64,000 nucleotides of DNA from Desmodus rotundus (lineage: Eukaryota > Chordata > Mammalia > Chiroptera > Phyllostomidae): NCBI RefSeq assembly GCF_022682495.2, contig NC_071387.1:149776347-149840346 (forward strand). Reading direction: 5' to 3'. Shown here piece by piece: positions 34,927 to 45,667 of this stretch. Positions within the stretch are counted from its first letter, which is position 1. Every line of letters begins with the position of its first letter. The notes below the pieces were generated by a model. That model was not told the origin of the DNA. It did not search any database and saw nothing but the letters and a program-made list of their open reading frames with translations. The translations under genes were made by a program, and so were the position numbers.

Positions 34927-35489
34927 AAAAGCATATTTTTTGTAGAAATTTTGTCTCCCTCCGTGAGGTGATTTTGAAAGAGAAAGATGTGAGGAAGAGG
35001 CAGAATAATGGAAAAAGTGTTATAGTAGGAGTCAGGAATGGCAGGGTCTAGCCTGGGCTCTGGGACCCTGGAGTTTTTTCTACAACATTCTATTTCATGA
35101 GAGAAGTGTCCCACTTCAGTACATCATGTACTGTAACTGAAATTTGTTTTGTTTTCCTTTAAATGGAAACTTACTTGGGCTTATGAGTTTGAACCAATTT
35201 CCATATTTTGCTTCTGAAAATAAGGCTACAGTTAAATTTTAGCCAATTGTTTTTATTACAAATTTTTGTAATGTTTTAAATCCTCACCTCACCGGAATGA
35301 TAATGGCACCTAGAGGGTTGCTCTCCAACTCTACCTGAGGCCTATTTGCTTGAGTTGATTTGTGGGAGTTTTCTTTGGTGTGAGAAGCAGAAAAAGGCTA
35401 TTTAAGGATCAAAATATGAGTCCCATGGAGTTCTCTGAGCCATGGAGAGAGACTGGTGGTAAGCCAGGGGTTCCCAAAGGCACAGGAGG
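34927..35489. other. Unassigned DNA
   Basis: No gene recognised. AGGAGTCAGGAATGGCAGGG near 35029 could be a decayed MIR but is too short to call. Confidence 0.5.
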
Positions 35490-36490
35490 ACATCTAAATA
35501 AAGAATTCTTTCACTCAACCAACATTTATGGAGTGCTCACTGGACAATGGTATTGGGGATGTGGCAGAGAAAAAGCCACAGATTTCTACCTCCGATGGAA
35601 GAGCAATAGTCCATAAATGAGTCATAGATGTTAACAAGGGCCAACAAGGAGAGAAAGCAGTGCAGTAAATGGAGACAGCTTTCAGTGGCATAGGAAGGGA
35701 AGACCTCCACAAGAAAAAGGACACCTGAATGTACATGGAAGGTGAGCAAATGGGGACAGGATGAGAAGGAGAAAGACACGTCTGTCCAGGAGGCATCAGA
35801 CATGGAAGCCCCGACCGGTTGATGGTTGGTACACTGGGTGTTAAACAGGCGTTCATTATTTTATTTTCTCCACTTTTATGTATGTTTGGATTTTTTTGTA
35901 AAAAAAATTTTCAGTACCTGAAATAACACTGAAAACCATTTTTACTCCTTACTCTAAATGTTACCAAAAAAAATGTATTACCGTGTTTGGGCATAAGCTT
36001 TCCCTCCAAGGAAATATTAAATGTATTTTTCAGGTCTCCAAAATAAAATGGAACAAAATGAAACTCTAAGGCAGGAGAAAGCCTACTGAGAGGGTGAGGG
36101 GCCAGCTTCCCCCCAGGACTGCAGGGGTTTGGCGTCCACCCTCGGAGTTACAGGAACTCACTGGAGGATTTTAAAGAAAGAAGAGACTTCAGTTCACTTA
36201 CTTTTCTCGTGTCACTCTGCTGTGGAAGAAAGTAACATAGAAAGCAAGAGCAGGAAAAGAGTGGTTAGAGTGGATATTGAAATTCTCTTGTAGCTGGCCA
36301 GGAAGGTACTGAAGGTGTCCCGGCACCAGCAGTGACAGTGGAATGGGAGACATGTAAGTGTTTTCAAAGTTAGTTTGGAAATAAAACTACAAAATAGGGT
36401 TGGCTATAGGAGATAGGGGTAAAGGCAAAATCAAGAATGACTTGTAGGTTTTGGCTTGAGTGACTGGGTGTGGGGTAGGGGTTTGAACGG
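35490..36490 (+). repeat. Ancient unnamed interspersed repeat, two blocks
   Basis: 35490-35800 (CAACCAACATTTATGGAGTGC, GGGGATGTGGCAGAGAAAAAG, CTGTCCAGGAGGCA) and 36250-36490 (CAAGAATGACTTGTAGGTTTT, GCTTGAGTGACTGGGTG) follow successive parts of one old mammalian repeat seen also at 3360 and 50060. The part between, about 35850-36180, is not assigned; it includes an A-rich L1-tail-like patch at 35860-35920. Confidence 0.4.
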
Positions 36491-37593
36491 GGAGTGGGAG
36501 AGAAGTTGGTGCAATATTGCGAGAAGAACTTGAGACTCTGACTGATGTTATCCAGACATCAGAGGAGGTTCCCTAATTCTTGAGATCTGGGAAGGACATT
36601 CTTGAACCCTCAGTTCTGCAGCCTAGGAAGAACCAGATCTCCCTAAGACTTCACTCTCTCTCTCTTTTTTGTGCCAAAGTTTGGGATTTCATCATCATTC
36701 CGTGTCTCCCCCTCTTGTGCTCTCACCTTCTACCTCCACTCACCACTGTCAACTCTTCAGCCTTTTTCTTTCTCTTTCTTTCATTTTAAAATTTTGTGTT
36801 CGTTTCCTTATTGGGTACATTTATCTTAACAAAACTAATGGCATGGGGTTGGGATACTGATTTCAACAAAGCACAATTAATTTAAGGGATGCATTACAAC
36901 ACAATACTCTAGAGAGAGAGAAAAAAAAAAAACCCAAAGGTAATCAAGACAATACTATCATAATTAACACTTTTTGAAAACAGCTTCATAGTATTTGAAA
37001 TGGTATAGATTTTTGTTTGTCCAAGCCTTGTTACATTTTCTAAATGATTTTGTGATTTCCTTAGAGTCCCTGTCATTGAAGTCACATTGTTCTTAGTACA
37101 TGTAATGTAGAAAAACATCTCTGATGTCATCACTGGAATCCTAATTATTTTCAAATGGGACTACTAGAAATGGTACAAGTTCTTTATTTCATGCAGTCAT
37201 GTACCCGTGACAGTCACTCTTGTGTCAAGGTCTTCATATTACTGTGGCCAATTTCTTTCTGAGACAGCAGTGATTCAAGACAGTCCCTAATGGGGAGCGT
37301 GCTGTTAGAGTTTCTGCTCTGTCTCACCTGGTACAGCGTCATCCAGAGGCCTGGGAACCAGGGCCTCCCAACTTCTCACAAGAGAGTTCACGGGAAAAAC
37401 ATGTGTTCTTGTTGATAGCTGCCTCTCTTACCTACAAGTTCACACAACAAATCCACTCACACCTAGCTTTCTCTGAATCGTGACTCACTTTCATGAAGAT
37501 ATGAGGGCTCAGTGAGACCATAATCAGACTTATAACCTATTTCAAATCTCCACAAATTGTAAATCATGTAAAAATATCTTGAAGGAGATTAAC
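36491..37593. other. Unassigned DNA
   Basis: A TC run at 36655-36668 and a GA/A run at 36911-36932 are the only simple repeats. No gene recognised. Confidence 0.5.
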
Positions 37594-37605
37594 AATAACT
37601 AAATG

Positions 37606-38354
37606 GAAGAACCAAGATGGCGGCGTAGGTAGACACACTGCGCCTCCTCGCAAACCCAGAACTGACGGAAAATCGAACGGCAAGGAAGTCCGACACCAAG
37701 GAGATAAAAAAAATGAACATTCATCCAGATGGTAGGAGGGGCGGAGATGGGCAGCTGGGGCGGAGAGGACTCGCGTTGCCGTGGTGAGACCAAGACTGGC
37801 GGAGTGTGGAATGAACGGGGCAGGCAGTCTGACCACTAGCAGACCCTGTGGCCCCACATTCCCACACAGATAAACCGAGAGGGCTGGACTCAGAGTGGCA
37901 GAGTACAGGGCAGGCAGAGCGGTGGGTAGCAGACCCCGCGGCCCCACATTCACGCACAGATAAACCAGGACGAACGGTGGGGAGTGAAGCAGACCGTGTA
38001 ACACAGGGCTCCAGTGCGGGAAATAAAGCCTCAAACCTCTGAGTGAAAACACCCATGGGGGTTGGGGCGGCAGCAGGAGAAACTCCCAGCCTCACAGGAG
38101 AGGTCATTGGAGAGACCCACAGGGGCCTACAGTGTGCACAAGCCCACCCACTCAGGGAACCAGCACCAGAGGGGCCCAATTTGATTGTGGGTAGCAGAGG
38201 GAGTGATTGAAATCTGGCAGAGAGTGGAGCGGGCGCCATTGCTCCCTCTCGGCCCCTCCCCCACGTACAGCATCACAGCGCAGCGACCCGCGTTACCCCG
38301 CCCCGGGGAACACCTAAAGCTCTGCCCCTTAAGTAACAGAAGCAACGAAAAAAA
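37606..38354 (+). promoter_or_regulatory. HAL1 copy C 5' UTR / internal promoter region
   Basis: L1-type elements start transcription from an internal promoter in the 5' UTR (known biology). This 749-base leader has many CpGs, for example in GGCGGCGTAGG, CTCGCAAACC and the block 38225-38310, and two similar internal segments: CAGACCCTGTGGCCCCACATTC near 37841 and GCAGACCCCGCGGCCCCACATTC near 37929, each followed by a CAGATAAACC run. That suggests a short repeat unit of about 90 bases. Promoter activity is inferred, not shown. Confidence 0.5.
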
Positions 38355-39194
38355 ATGGCCCAAATGACAGAACACTTCAAAGCTCCAGAAATAATTCAAC
38401 TAAGCAGCAAACAGATAGCCAACCTATCAGATGCACAGTTCAAAACACTGGTAACCAAGAAGCTCACAGAATTGGTTGAATTTGGTTGAAAACTACATGA
38501 AAAAATGAAGGCTATGCTAAGAGAGATAAAGGAAAATGTACAGGGAACCAATAGTGAGGCGAAGGAAACTGGGACTCAAATCAATGGTGTGGACCAGAAG
38601 GAAGAAAGAAACATCCAACCAGAAAAGAATGAAGAAACAAGAATTCGGAAAAATGAGGAGAGGCTTAGGAACCTCCAGGACATCTTGAAACATTCTGACA
38701 TCCGAATTATAGGGGTGCCAGAAGGAGAAGAGGAAGAACAAAAAATTGAAAACTTATTTGAACAAATAATGAAGGAGAACTTCCCCAGTCTGGCAAAGGA
38801 AATAGACTTCCAGGAAGTCCAGGAAGCTCAGAGAGTCCCAAAGAAGCTGGACCCAAGGAGGAACACACCAAGGCACATCATAATTACATTATCCAAGATT
38901 AAAGATAAGGAGAGAATCTTAGAAGCAGCAAGAGAAAAGGACACAGTTACCTACAAAGGACTTCCCATAAGACTGTCAGCTGATTTCTCCAAAGAGACCT
39001 TACAGGCAAGAAGGGGCTGGCAAGAAGTATTCCAAGTCATGAAAGGCAAGGACCTACATCCAAGATTGCTCTATCCAGCAAAGCTATCATTTAGAATGGA
39101 AGGGCAGATAAAGTGCTTCTCAGATAAGGTCAAGTTAAAGAAGTTCATCATCACCAAGCCCTTATTATATGAAATGTTAAAGGGACTTATCTAA
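38355..39194 (+). pseudogene. HAL1 ORF1 (L1 ORF1p-like), intact except for one TGA
   Basis: A trimeric RNA-binding protein of the L1 ORF1p family, cytoplasmic RNP component. From ATG 38355 the frame is 280 codons with a single in-frame TGA at 38487-38489 (codon 45). After it the same frame is open to TAA 39192-39194, giving 229 residues from ATG 38505. In that 229-residue numbering, 1-60 is charged and coiled-coil-like, 67-145 is the RRM (IRIIGVPEGEEEEQ at 67, RRNTPRHIIITL at 118, AAREKDTVTYKG at 141), and 148-215 is the C-terminal domain (LPIRLSADFSKETLQARR, RLLYPAKLSFRMEG). Human L1 ORF1p is 338 residues. Whether the shorter protein is made is unknown. Confidence 0.85.
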
Positions 39195-39739
39195 GAAAAA
39201 GAAGATAAAAACTATGAACAGTAAGAATGACAGCAAACTCACAGTTATTAACAACCACACCTAAAACAAAAACAAAAGCAAACTAAGCAAACAACTAGAA
39301 CAGGAACGGAACCACAGTAATGGAGCTCACATGGAGGGTTATCAACACGGGAGTGGGAGGGGGAGAGCGGGGGAAAGATACAGAGAACAAGTAGCATAAA
39401 TGATAGGTGGAAAATAGACAGGGGGAGGGTAAGAATAGTGTAGGAAATGTAGAAGCCAAAGAACTTATAAGTATGACCCATGGACATGAACTATAGGGGG
39501 GAATGTGGGAGGGAGGGGGTGGGCAGGACGGAGTGGAGTGAGGGGGGGAAATGGGACAACTGTAATAGCATAATCAATAAATATATTTTTTAAAAAAGAA
39601 TAACTAAATGCAGTATATCCCGACTAGACTATGTTTTACTTTTGCCAAAAAATATTTATCATACACTTGTAATGAGACAGAAACTCTAGGCAGCAAGGAC
39701 AGAGAGCCCCTATCATCACACTGCTGAAGGGTCTCAGGG

Positions 39740-39960
39740 TCTTTGTTGCACCCTTCCAGCTGCAAAAGGAATCAAATTTACTCAACTTCGCCTGAGTCTC
39801 CTGTAAGCCTTAAAAAGCAGGGTGGGGAGGTGGGGTCTCACAGAAGCTCTATCAGTGAACCTACCTGTTTGCATAGGTTTTCAGGTTGTCTCATATTAAG
39901 TGAGATAATACACTTAAAGTTCCCTGTATATTACCTGGTGCAATGAAGGCACTAAGGGAG
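39740..39960 (+). mobile_element. MIR SINE fragment (weak)
   Basis: TTTTCAGGTTGTCTCATATTAAGTGAGATAATACACTTAAAGTTCC and CCTGGTGCAATGAAGGCAC resemble the right half of MIR ('gattaaatgagataatacatgtaaagcgcttagaacagtgcctggcaca'). The left half is unclear. Confidence 0.45.
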
Positions 39961-41784
39961 TATTGTCACCCTGCCCCTTCCTTTGTTTGGTGTACATTTA
40001 AAACAAGTCTTACTGTCCTTCTAGACTGGGTCTCTGCAAGGGAATTCAGCGTGAATGCCTAAAGGCATCCAGTGGATATAATGAATTAATTTCTGTCCTG
40101 TGCATCCGGAAGGGTACTACCTAAGTACCACACTTGGGAAACTTAAGAAAACAAGCATCAAATCATTTTTAGTAAGGCTTACTTTTCTCACACAAACCTC
40201 AGCTGAAAATTAAGAAAGATTAAAGGACAGAATCACTTTCACCCTCTATTTTAAAAAGTGAGGTACATTAGGAGGAAGATCTAATTTGGTAAAGGCACAG
40301 ACCCTAGACCAGCCATAAAAAATAAACCAGAAGCCAGAATGGCTCTAGAGAACTAAGGGCTCGAAGTTAGACTCACTGAGGGTGAGTTCTGTAAGGAAAA
40401 CATAGCTGAGCAGAGGCCAGGGCCCAGGAAACACCAGTTAGACTAAAATCAAATAATGTGCAGCTGAAACCCCAGCACCTGTCCCCATTCAAGGATACAG
40501 ACCAGAAAGGCTTAGAAAATATTACACTTGTCCGTACTCCTCAGAGGTCCCCCAAACTTTTGAGATAAACCTCTATGTGCTCACATATCCTAAAAACAAT
40601 GTTCTAATCACACAAAGGGAACATGAAAAAAACCCTCAAGGCTGAGAAGTTACTCAGATGAGAAAGGTTTATGTCCGAAGTTAATTTAAAATTCTAAAAA
40701 GTGCTTAAAATCATTTAATCTAATTGCTCCGTGTCTCTTTCCCAAAGCAGAAATTACCTAACTCAAGGACATGGAAACTCATCAGGGCCTATTTCAAGCT
40801 GACAAAAACGTGACAAAAATTAGGTTGCAGAGACGCATTAATACTCCTTAAATAAACATAGCTGCTTGCCTCCATGTAGTTCACTGCAGGGACTAGACAT
40901 GCGCTAATTCATACACACATCCATCGTAACAGCAAAGCTTTGTCACAAATCGACTTTACGCAAGTGATATAAAAATGAGATTTGTATTTAATACACAATT
41001 GTAAATTGCACCAATCATCACTGTTAACACAGCACCAGATGCCAAAAAAGCTTTTAAATGCCTGGAAGGAGGATGCTTGCCAAAACTGGTAGGAAAAAGA
41101 AAAAATAATAATAAGAGAAATTGGAAACAAGAAGAGACAAAAAACACCTTTTTCTTGTCACTGAATATTCTGTAGGAAGACCATAAAGGGTACTTGAAAA
41201 ATAAAGAAAATAGATCTTTGAACTTCTCAATCAAGAGCGGAAGAAAACAGGCCGCTTCCTTTTCTTTGTAATCCATCAGTCCAGCCAGGAGGTGTGGCAG
41301 AGATACATCATCCAGCTTTCAAGCACAGCAAGTGGCAACACTCAAGTATATTAGCTCATTTTCATATTAATTTACAATTCACTTTGAAAACCAACAACAA
41401 CAGTGAAAGTTGATTCCCAAGTAGCTGTCTTCACAAGAGCAATTATAGAATTTCACAATTTTACAAAAACCATAATTTGTAGGAATACAAATCCTATAAA
41501 TTATGGCCACTCTACAAATTTTAAATCAGCTTAGGTAAAATTATCTTGGACATGATGCAAATAAAAATGTCTATTTTGCCCTCCCTAAACTGTAATTTGA
41601 CATTTGATTAAATTATTTCAACATTATTTTAAAGGCCCAGAATATTGAATTGTTCAAATGCCATTGCCAAAGGAAGATTTGGATAGCCGACATATTTTGT
41701 GTCCTAATACACAAAAGACATAAATTAATAAGTCTTCAAAACATGGAGGCCGACTCACCTTTCTCAAGTAATTAGATGGTAGAA
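39961..41784. other. Unassigned DNA with one strong hairpin
   Basis: No gene or named repeat recognised. Frames at 40909-41130 and 40956-41276 (minus) are AT-driven, rich in F and L. The hairpin at 41470-41506 is listed separately. Confidence 0.5.
41470..41506. repeat. 15-bp stem hairpin
   Basis: CCATAATTTGTAGGA (41470-41484) and TCCTATAAATTATGG (41492-41506) pair over 15 positions with a single G-T pair, around the loop ATACAAA. It is not flanked by longer inverted repeats. Confidence 0.8.
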
Positions 41785-41990
41785 ACTAGGGTTCGGTTTT
41801 GCATACAACTGACCTCAAAGCCTGACTTCCTAACTTATTAATATTAAGACCTTATTTCTCTACACTCCAGCTTCCTCACCTATAAAAAGGGAGGAAGCAT
41901 CCTCTGCATCACCCTGTTGAAAGAGGGGACTTACAAAGTGTGACACACGGAGGTGAACAAGTGATAACTGTGATTATTGTAAGGAAACGA
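41785..41990 (+). mobile_element. MIR SINE fragment
   Basis: AAAGCCTGACTTCCTAACTT, CTCCAGCTTCCTCACCTATAAAAAGGGAGGAAGC and GTTGAAAGAGGGGACTTACAAAGTG follow the MIR core and right arm. Diverged. Confidence 0.5.
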
Positions 41991-42942
41991 AGGGCACTTA
42001 GAATGTTGACATAGGAGTACTTACAAATGTAATAGCTTTTATACACTGCTTTGGCTTCAGGAAATCTTTAAAGAAGTTTACAAAGATATTTCAAATACAA
42101 AGTCACCACATCAAAATGTAAACACAAAAAAGAAAGATTAAAAGTAAGGTTAATTTTTAAAAAACAAAATGCCAGAAAAGATGAGTTTCATAAGTTAATA
42201 TACAGGATGATTACTAAGCTAAATCAGAATAATTACTTAGGAAATAGTAAATCAATAATTAACTGACAATAAAGCAAGATAGGATTTTTCCCCCAAGAAT
42301 CTTCCCAACAAATAAAGTGAAAAGCATATTCAACAATAACCTTATAAAGACAAATTTCACAGATGTGCCTGATATAGACACCCCACCAAATTGCAGTGAC
42401 ACATTTTTTATAAAGTCAGAAATCTTATACTAAGCAACCAAAAGCACTTTTCAAATTTGAGAAATTAATAATATAATAGACTTTGTACTGGGTTTGCAAA
42501 GAATTTCCCCATGGGACCATTTCTGCACGAAGCAGAAATCTGCAATAGGTAAAGGTCACCTCATCAAACAAGCCTATCACCTTCCGTACTGACTGCTGTG
42601 GAAGAGGGTAGTCATGAAGGAAAGAGAAAACATGTGCTTTTTGCCTTAAAATAGTTTGAATGAATGCAGAACATCCCTGTAAGAAAGGCAAGAATCGTAC
42701 CAAAGATCATAACTAAGAATTCTGTAGAATTAAGCTTGTTAAACTTTGTTTTCTCTTAGGAAGCAACGTTAAAACTGTGAAAATGGAAGGGTCAACAATT
42801 TAGAAATATTTCATTACACGTTACTGCCAATTTGAAAAGAAGGAAAGGGGACAAGTGAAGAGAAGGGAAAGTCCTGGGGAATAGGTTTTAAAATAGTGCT
42901 GGGGGTCAGAAAATTCCTGGCCAAAGTCACGCAGATGCCACA
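41991..42942. other. Unassigned AT-rich DNA
   Basis: No gene or named repeat recognised; the frame at 42425-42703 (minus, 92 aa) has no domain. Confidence 0.5.
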
Positions 42943-43395
<453 letters not shown>

Positions 43396-43404
43396 GAAAG
43401 AGAA

Positions 43405-43625
43405 CATTATTATTCTGACCTTTATGGAGTACTAACTGACTAATTTATGTATCTTACTTTAAGCTCATAACAATCTCACAAGGAATGTACTATTATTATT
43501 CCCTTCTGCCAATAAAGAAACAGAAGATACAAAGAAGTCATCCTTTTCTGGCACTCACACGGCTTGCAAATGGCAGAGCCAGGGTTCAAAGGCAGGCAGT
43601 CTAACTCCAAAGCTCTCCTACAAAG
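43405..43625 (-). mobile_element. MIR SINE
   Basis: The reverse complement of MIR is readable throughout: TAAGCTCATAACAATCTCAC, AAGGAATGTACTATTATTATTCCC, AATAAAGAAACAGAAGATAC, GGCTTGCAAATGGCAGAGCC and AGGGTTCAAAGGCAGGCAGTC. Confidence 0.8.
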
Positions 43626-44809
43626 CCCCACATCAGATAAAGACTTCACTCACACAACTGATCCAATGCCTCACCATCTAAGTTAGCTTTGAAGTTTAAA
43701 GAACTAACCTTTAGATGCACATCTCACCACTGAAGGAAATTGTTGAGGTCACTGTAAATAAATCACAATGATTCATATCTATCCATGAAATATGACATTT
43801 ATAGAGATCTTATTCACTGAGCTAACAACCCAAAATTTCACTCTTTGAATTTAAGGGCACTTTAGATACCATGTCAAATGTAAGGCAGAAACCTATCATC
43901 AACTTTGGGGAATACATCCGATGATTGCTTGGCTCTTAAAGGCTGCAAAATTCCCTTGTTAAATAACTGGCTTAAAATAACCCACCCAGAGTCAGAGCCT
44001 GATTTGGTAAGATGTGGGCAGTTGGTATATACATAAAGTGTCCCATCATTGTCCCCTCCATGACATTTTGTGCTAAGAATGGGGAGAGTCATTTTAAAAA
44101 TTAATCAAGGAGGGAAGGAAGATAACTATGTAAGACTAGTCATTAAAGTCAATTGATGTCCTATTCAGACATTAGAGGACAGAGAAAAAAAAAGGTTGAT
44201 AGAACACAAAAAAATGATTTTGAGATAACTTTACCACTATCTTCAGTATACATGCTTGTGCATTAATAGCTGTTGTAACCCTTAGTTCTATAAAAACAAT
44301 TTGCATTGTCTTGTTACCACTCTTCCTAACTTGTCTAACATTTATATGAAATCAATGCTGAAAGTGTTTGTTGCTGTTATCATACAATACAGAAATGGAT
44401 TATAATCAGTTTGCTCATTAAGCAAATAGCCATGTATGATGCTCCTCCTATGAAAGCACCAGGTTCTTACTATACTATAGGAATATAGAGGAATATGAAA
44501 CAAGGTAAATTCTCTGTTTTTAAGGGGTTTACACATTTAGATGACAAAAAAAATTGAAAGTTCTAATGAATTACAGTTAAACCTGAGTCAACCATATAGT
44601 AGGAAATATATTTGAAAATATTGAGAATTACAGGGTATCAAAAAGGAAGAAAAATCTTTAAAAATTAAAAATCTTTAAAGATTTGGGATTCTATTATTTA
44701 GAGAAAAACCAAAAACTAAGGTACAACTTGCCCTAATAAAAGTTTTTAGAGGCAGAGGCATTAATTAGCTCTATCTTCCCCCCCAAATTTTTTAGGAATG
44801 GGGAGACTT
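43626..44809. other. Unassigned AT-rich DNA
   Basis: No gene or named repeat recognised. CpGs are almost absent, in contrast with the cluster that follows. Confidence 0.5.
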
Positions 44810-44985
44810 TGGTCTGAGCAGACACGAACAGGGCGGTTAAGTCTTGGTGAGACAAATTCGCGCTTTGTCGGGTCTGAGGTTCTGAAAAGCCCGTCTGACA
44901 AACATTGCCTGTCCCGTTGACAGAGTCAACCGGAAAAACTGTTTACGGAAGAAAGAAGAGGTGACTGCATAGAACCTCGGGCCTT
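44810..44985. promoter_or_regulatory. Isolated CpG cluster, possible cryptic promoter or exon
   Basis: Ten CpGs lie between 44825 and 44978, while the 260 bases before have none. It contains a GC-box core GGGCGG (44831), TTCGCGC (44858) and a splice-donor-like GAG|GTGACT (44960). No repeat family or coding frame is recognised. It may be a small unmethylated element, a young unknown insertion, or an exon of a non-coding RNA. Confidence 0.35.
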
Positions 44986-45422
44986 GGGACTCTGAGGAGA
45001 AGAAAATTAAAAGACCATGAAATAGGCAAAGTGGGGGGAAATTTTTAAGCAGGTAGTTTTAAGAAAAGACAGACCTGTTTTTTTCTAACGTGTTTATAAG
45101 CCTTAAATAAAATTTTTAATGTACAAGTGTTCACAAAATCATCTCTCAATTCTCCCCACTGGGGATTTGGACAACAGGTGCATCAGTCTAACAATTCAGA
45201 AGATATTCCCATTATGTGGATTTTGCTTTAAAACTATTTTGTAATCTGTGGAATCTCCAGTGAGAAGCCAACCTTGGAAAAAACCAACAACGATTTTACT
45301 AATCCAACAAGTAAACAATTCTCAAGCAGATAGCCACAGTTGATTTTTCCATCATGCTGAATGTCAGTTTGGAAAATAACTTCTTAAGATAAACCCCTAA
45401 AACTCACACCAACAATGTAAAG
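44986..45422. other. Unassigned AT-rich DNA
   Basis: No gene or named repeat recognised. Confidence 0.5.
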
Positions 45423-45667
45423 CACAGGTGGCAAACACAAGGCCCATGGGCTGAATCTGGCCCTCCACCTTGTTTTCTCTGGCCTGGCATCTTGTTTCTA
45501 CCCAGCAGCAGCGCCAAGCTCTTCGCCACTATGGACAAGGTAGCCCCTTGAACCCTAATATGGTTAAGGAGTGGTTATATTTATACAGTCCTAAAATTAC
45601 ATTCGGCCCTTTGAAGGCAACCTTCACGCTGATGTGGCCCCTGGTGAAAATGAGTTTGACACCCCTT
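45423..45667. mobile_element. hAT-type non-autonomous DNA element, copy 1
   Basis: It starts CACAGGTGGCAAACACAAGG and ends AAATGAGTTTGACACCCCTT, with the ends complementary over about 12 bases. The middle (GGCCCTCCACCTTGTTTTCTC, CAGTCCTAAAATTACATTCG, GGCCCTTTGAAGGCAACC) is shared with copy 2 at 46674. A target duplication is not clear. No transposase frame; the 90-codon frame at 45470 is incidental. Confidence 0.7.

Larger units (their letters stand above)
37606..39598 (+). mobile_element. HAL1 retrotransposon, copy C, complete
   Basis: The 12-base AATAACTAAATG lies at 37594-37605 and again, identical, at 39599-39610, so the ends are exact and the insertion is full length (about 1.99 kb). 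The 5' end AAGAACCAAGATGGCGGCGTAG starts a GC- and CpG-rich 5' UTR of about 750 bp, followed by ORF1 (38355-39194), a G-rich 3' UTR and the tail ACTGTAATAGCATAATCAAT with a mixed A/T end. No ORF2 is present. The perfect target duplication and retained CpGs make it the youngest-looking HAL1 here; its ORF1 differs clearly from copies A and B, so it belongs to another subfamily. Confidence 0.92.

Noticed and set aside
37564..38239. Frames of 162 and 172 codons on the minus strand
   Set aside because: They are antisense to the GC-rich 5' UTR of HAL1 copy C and overlap each other in different phases.
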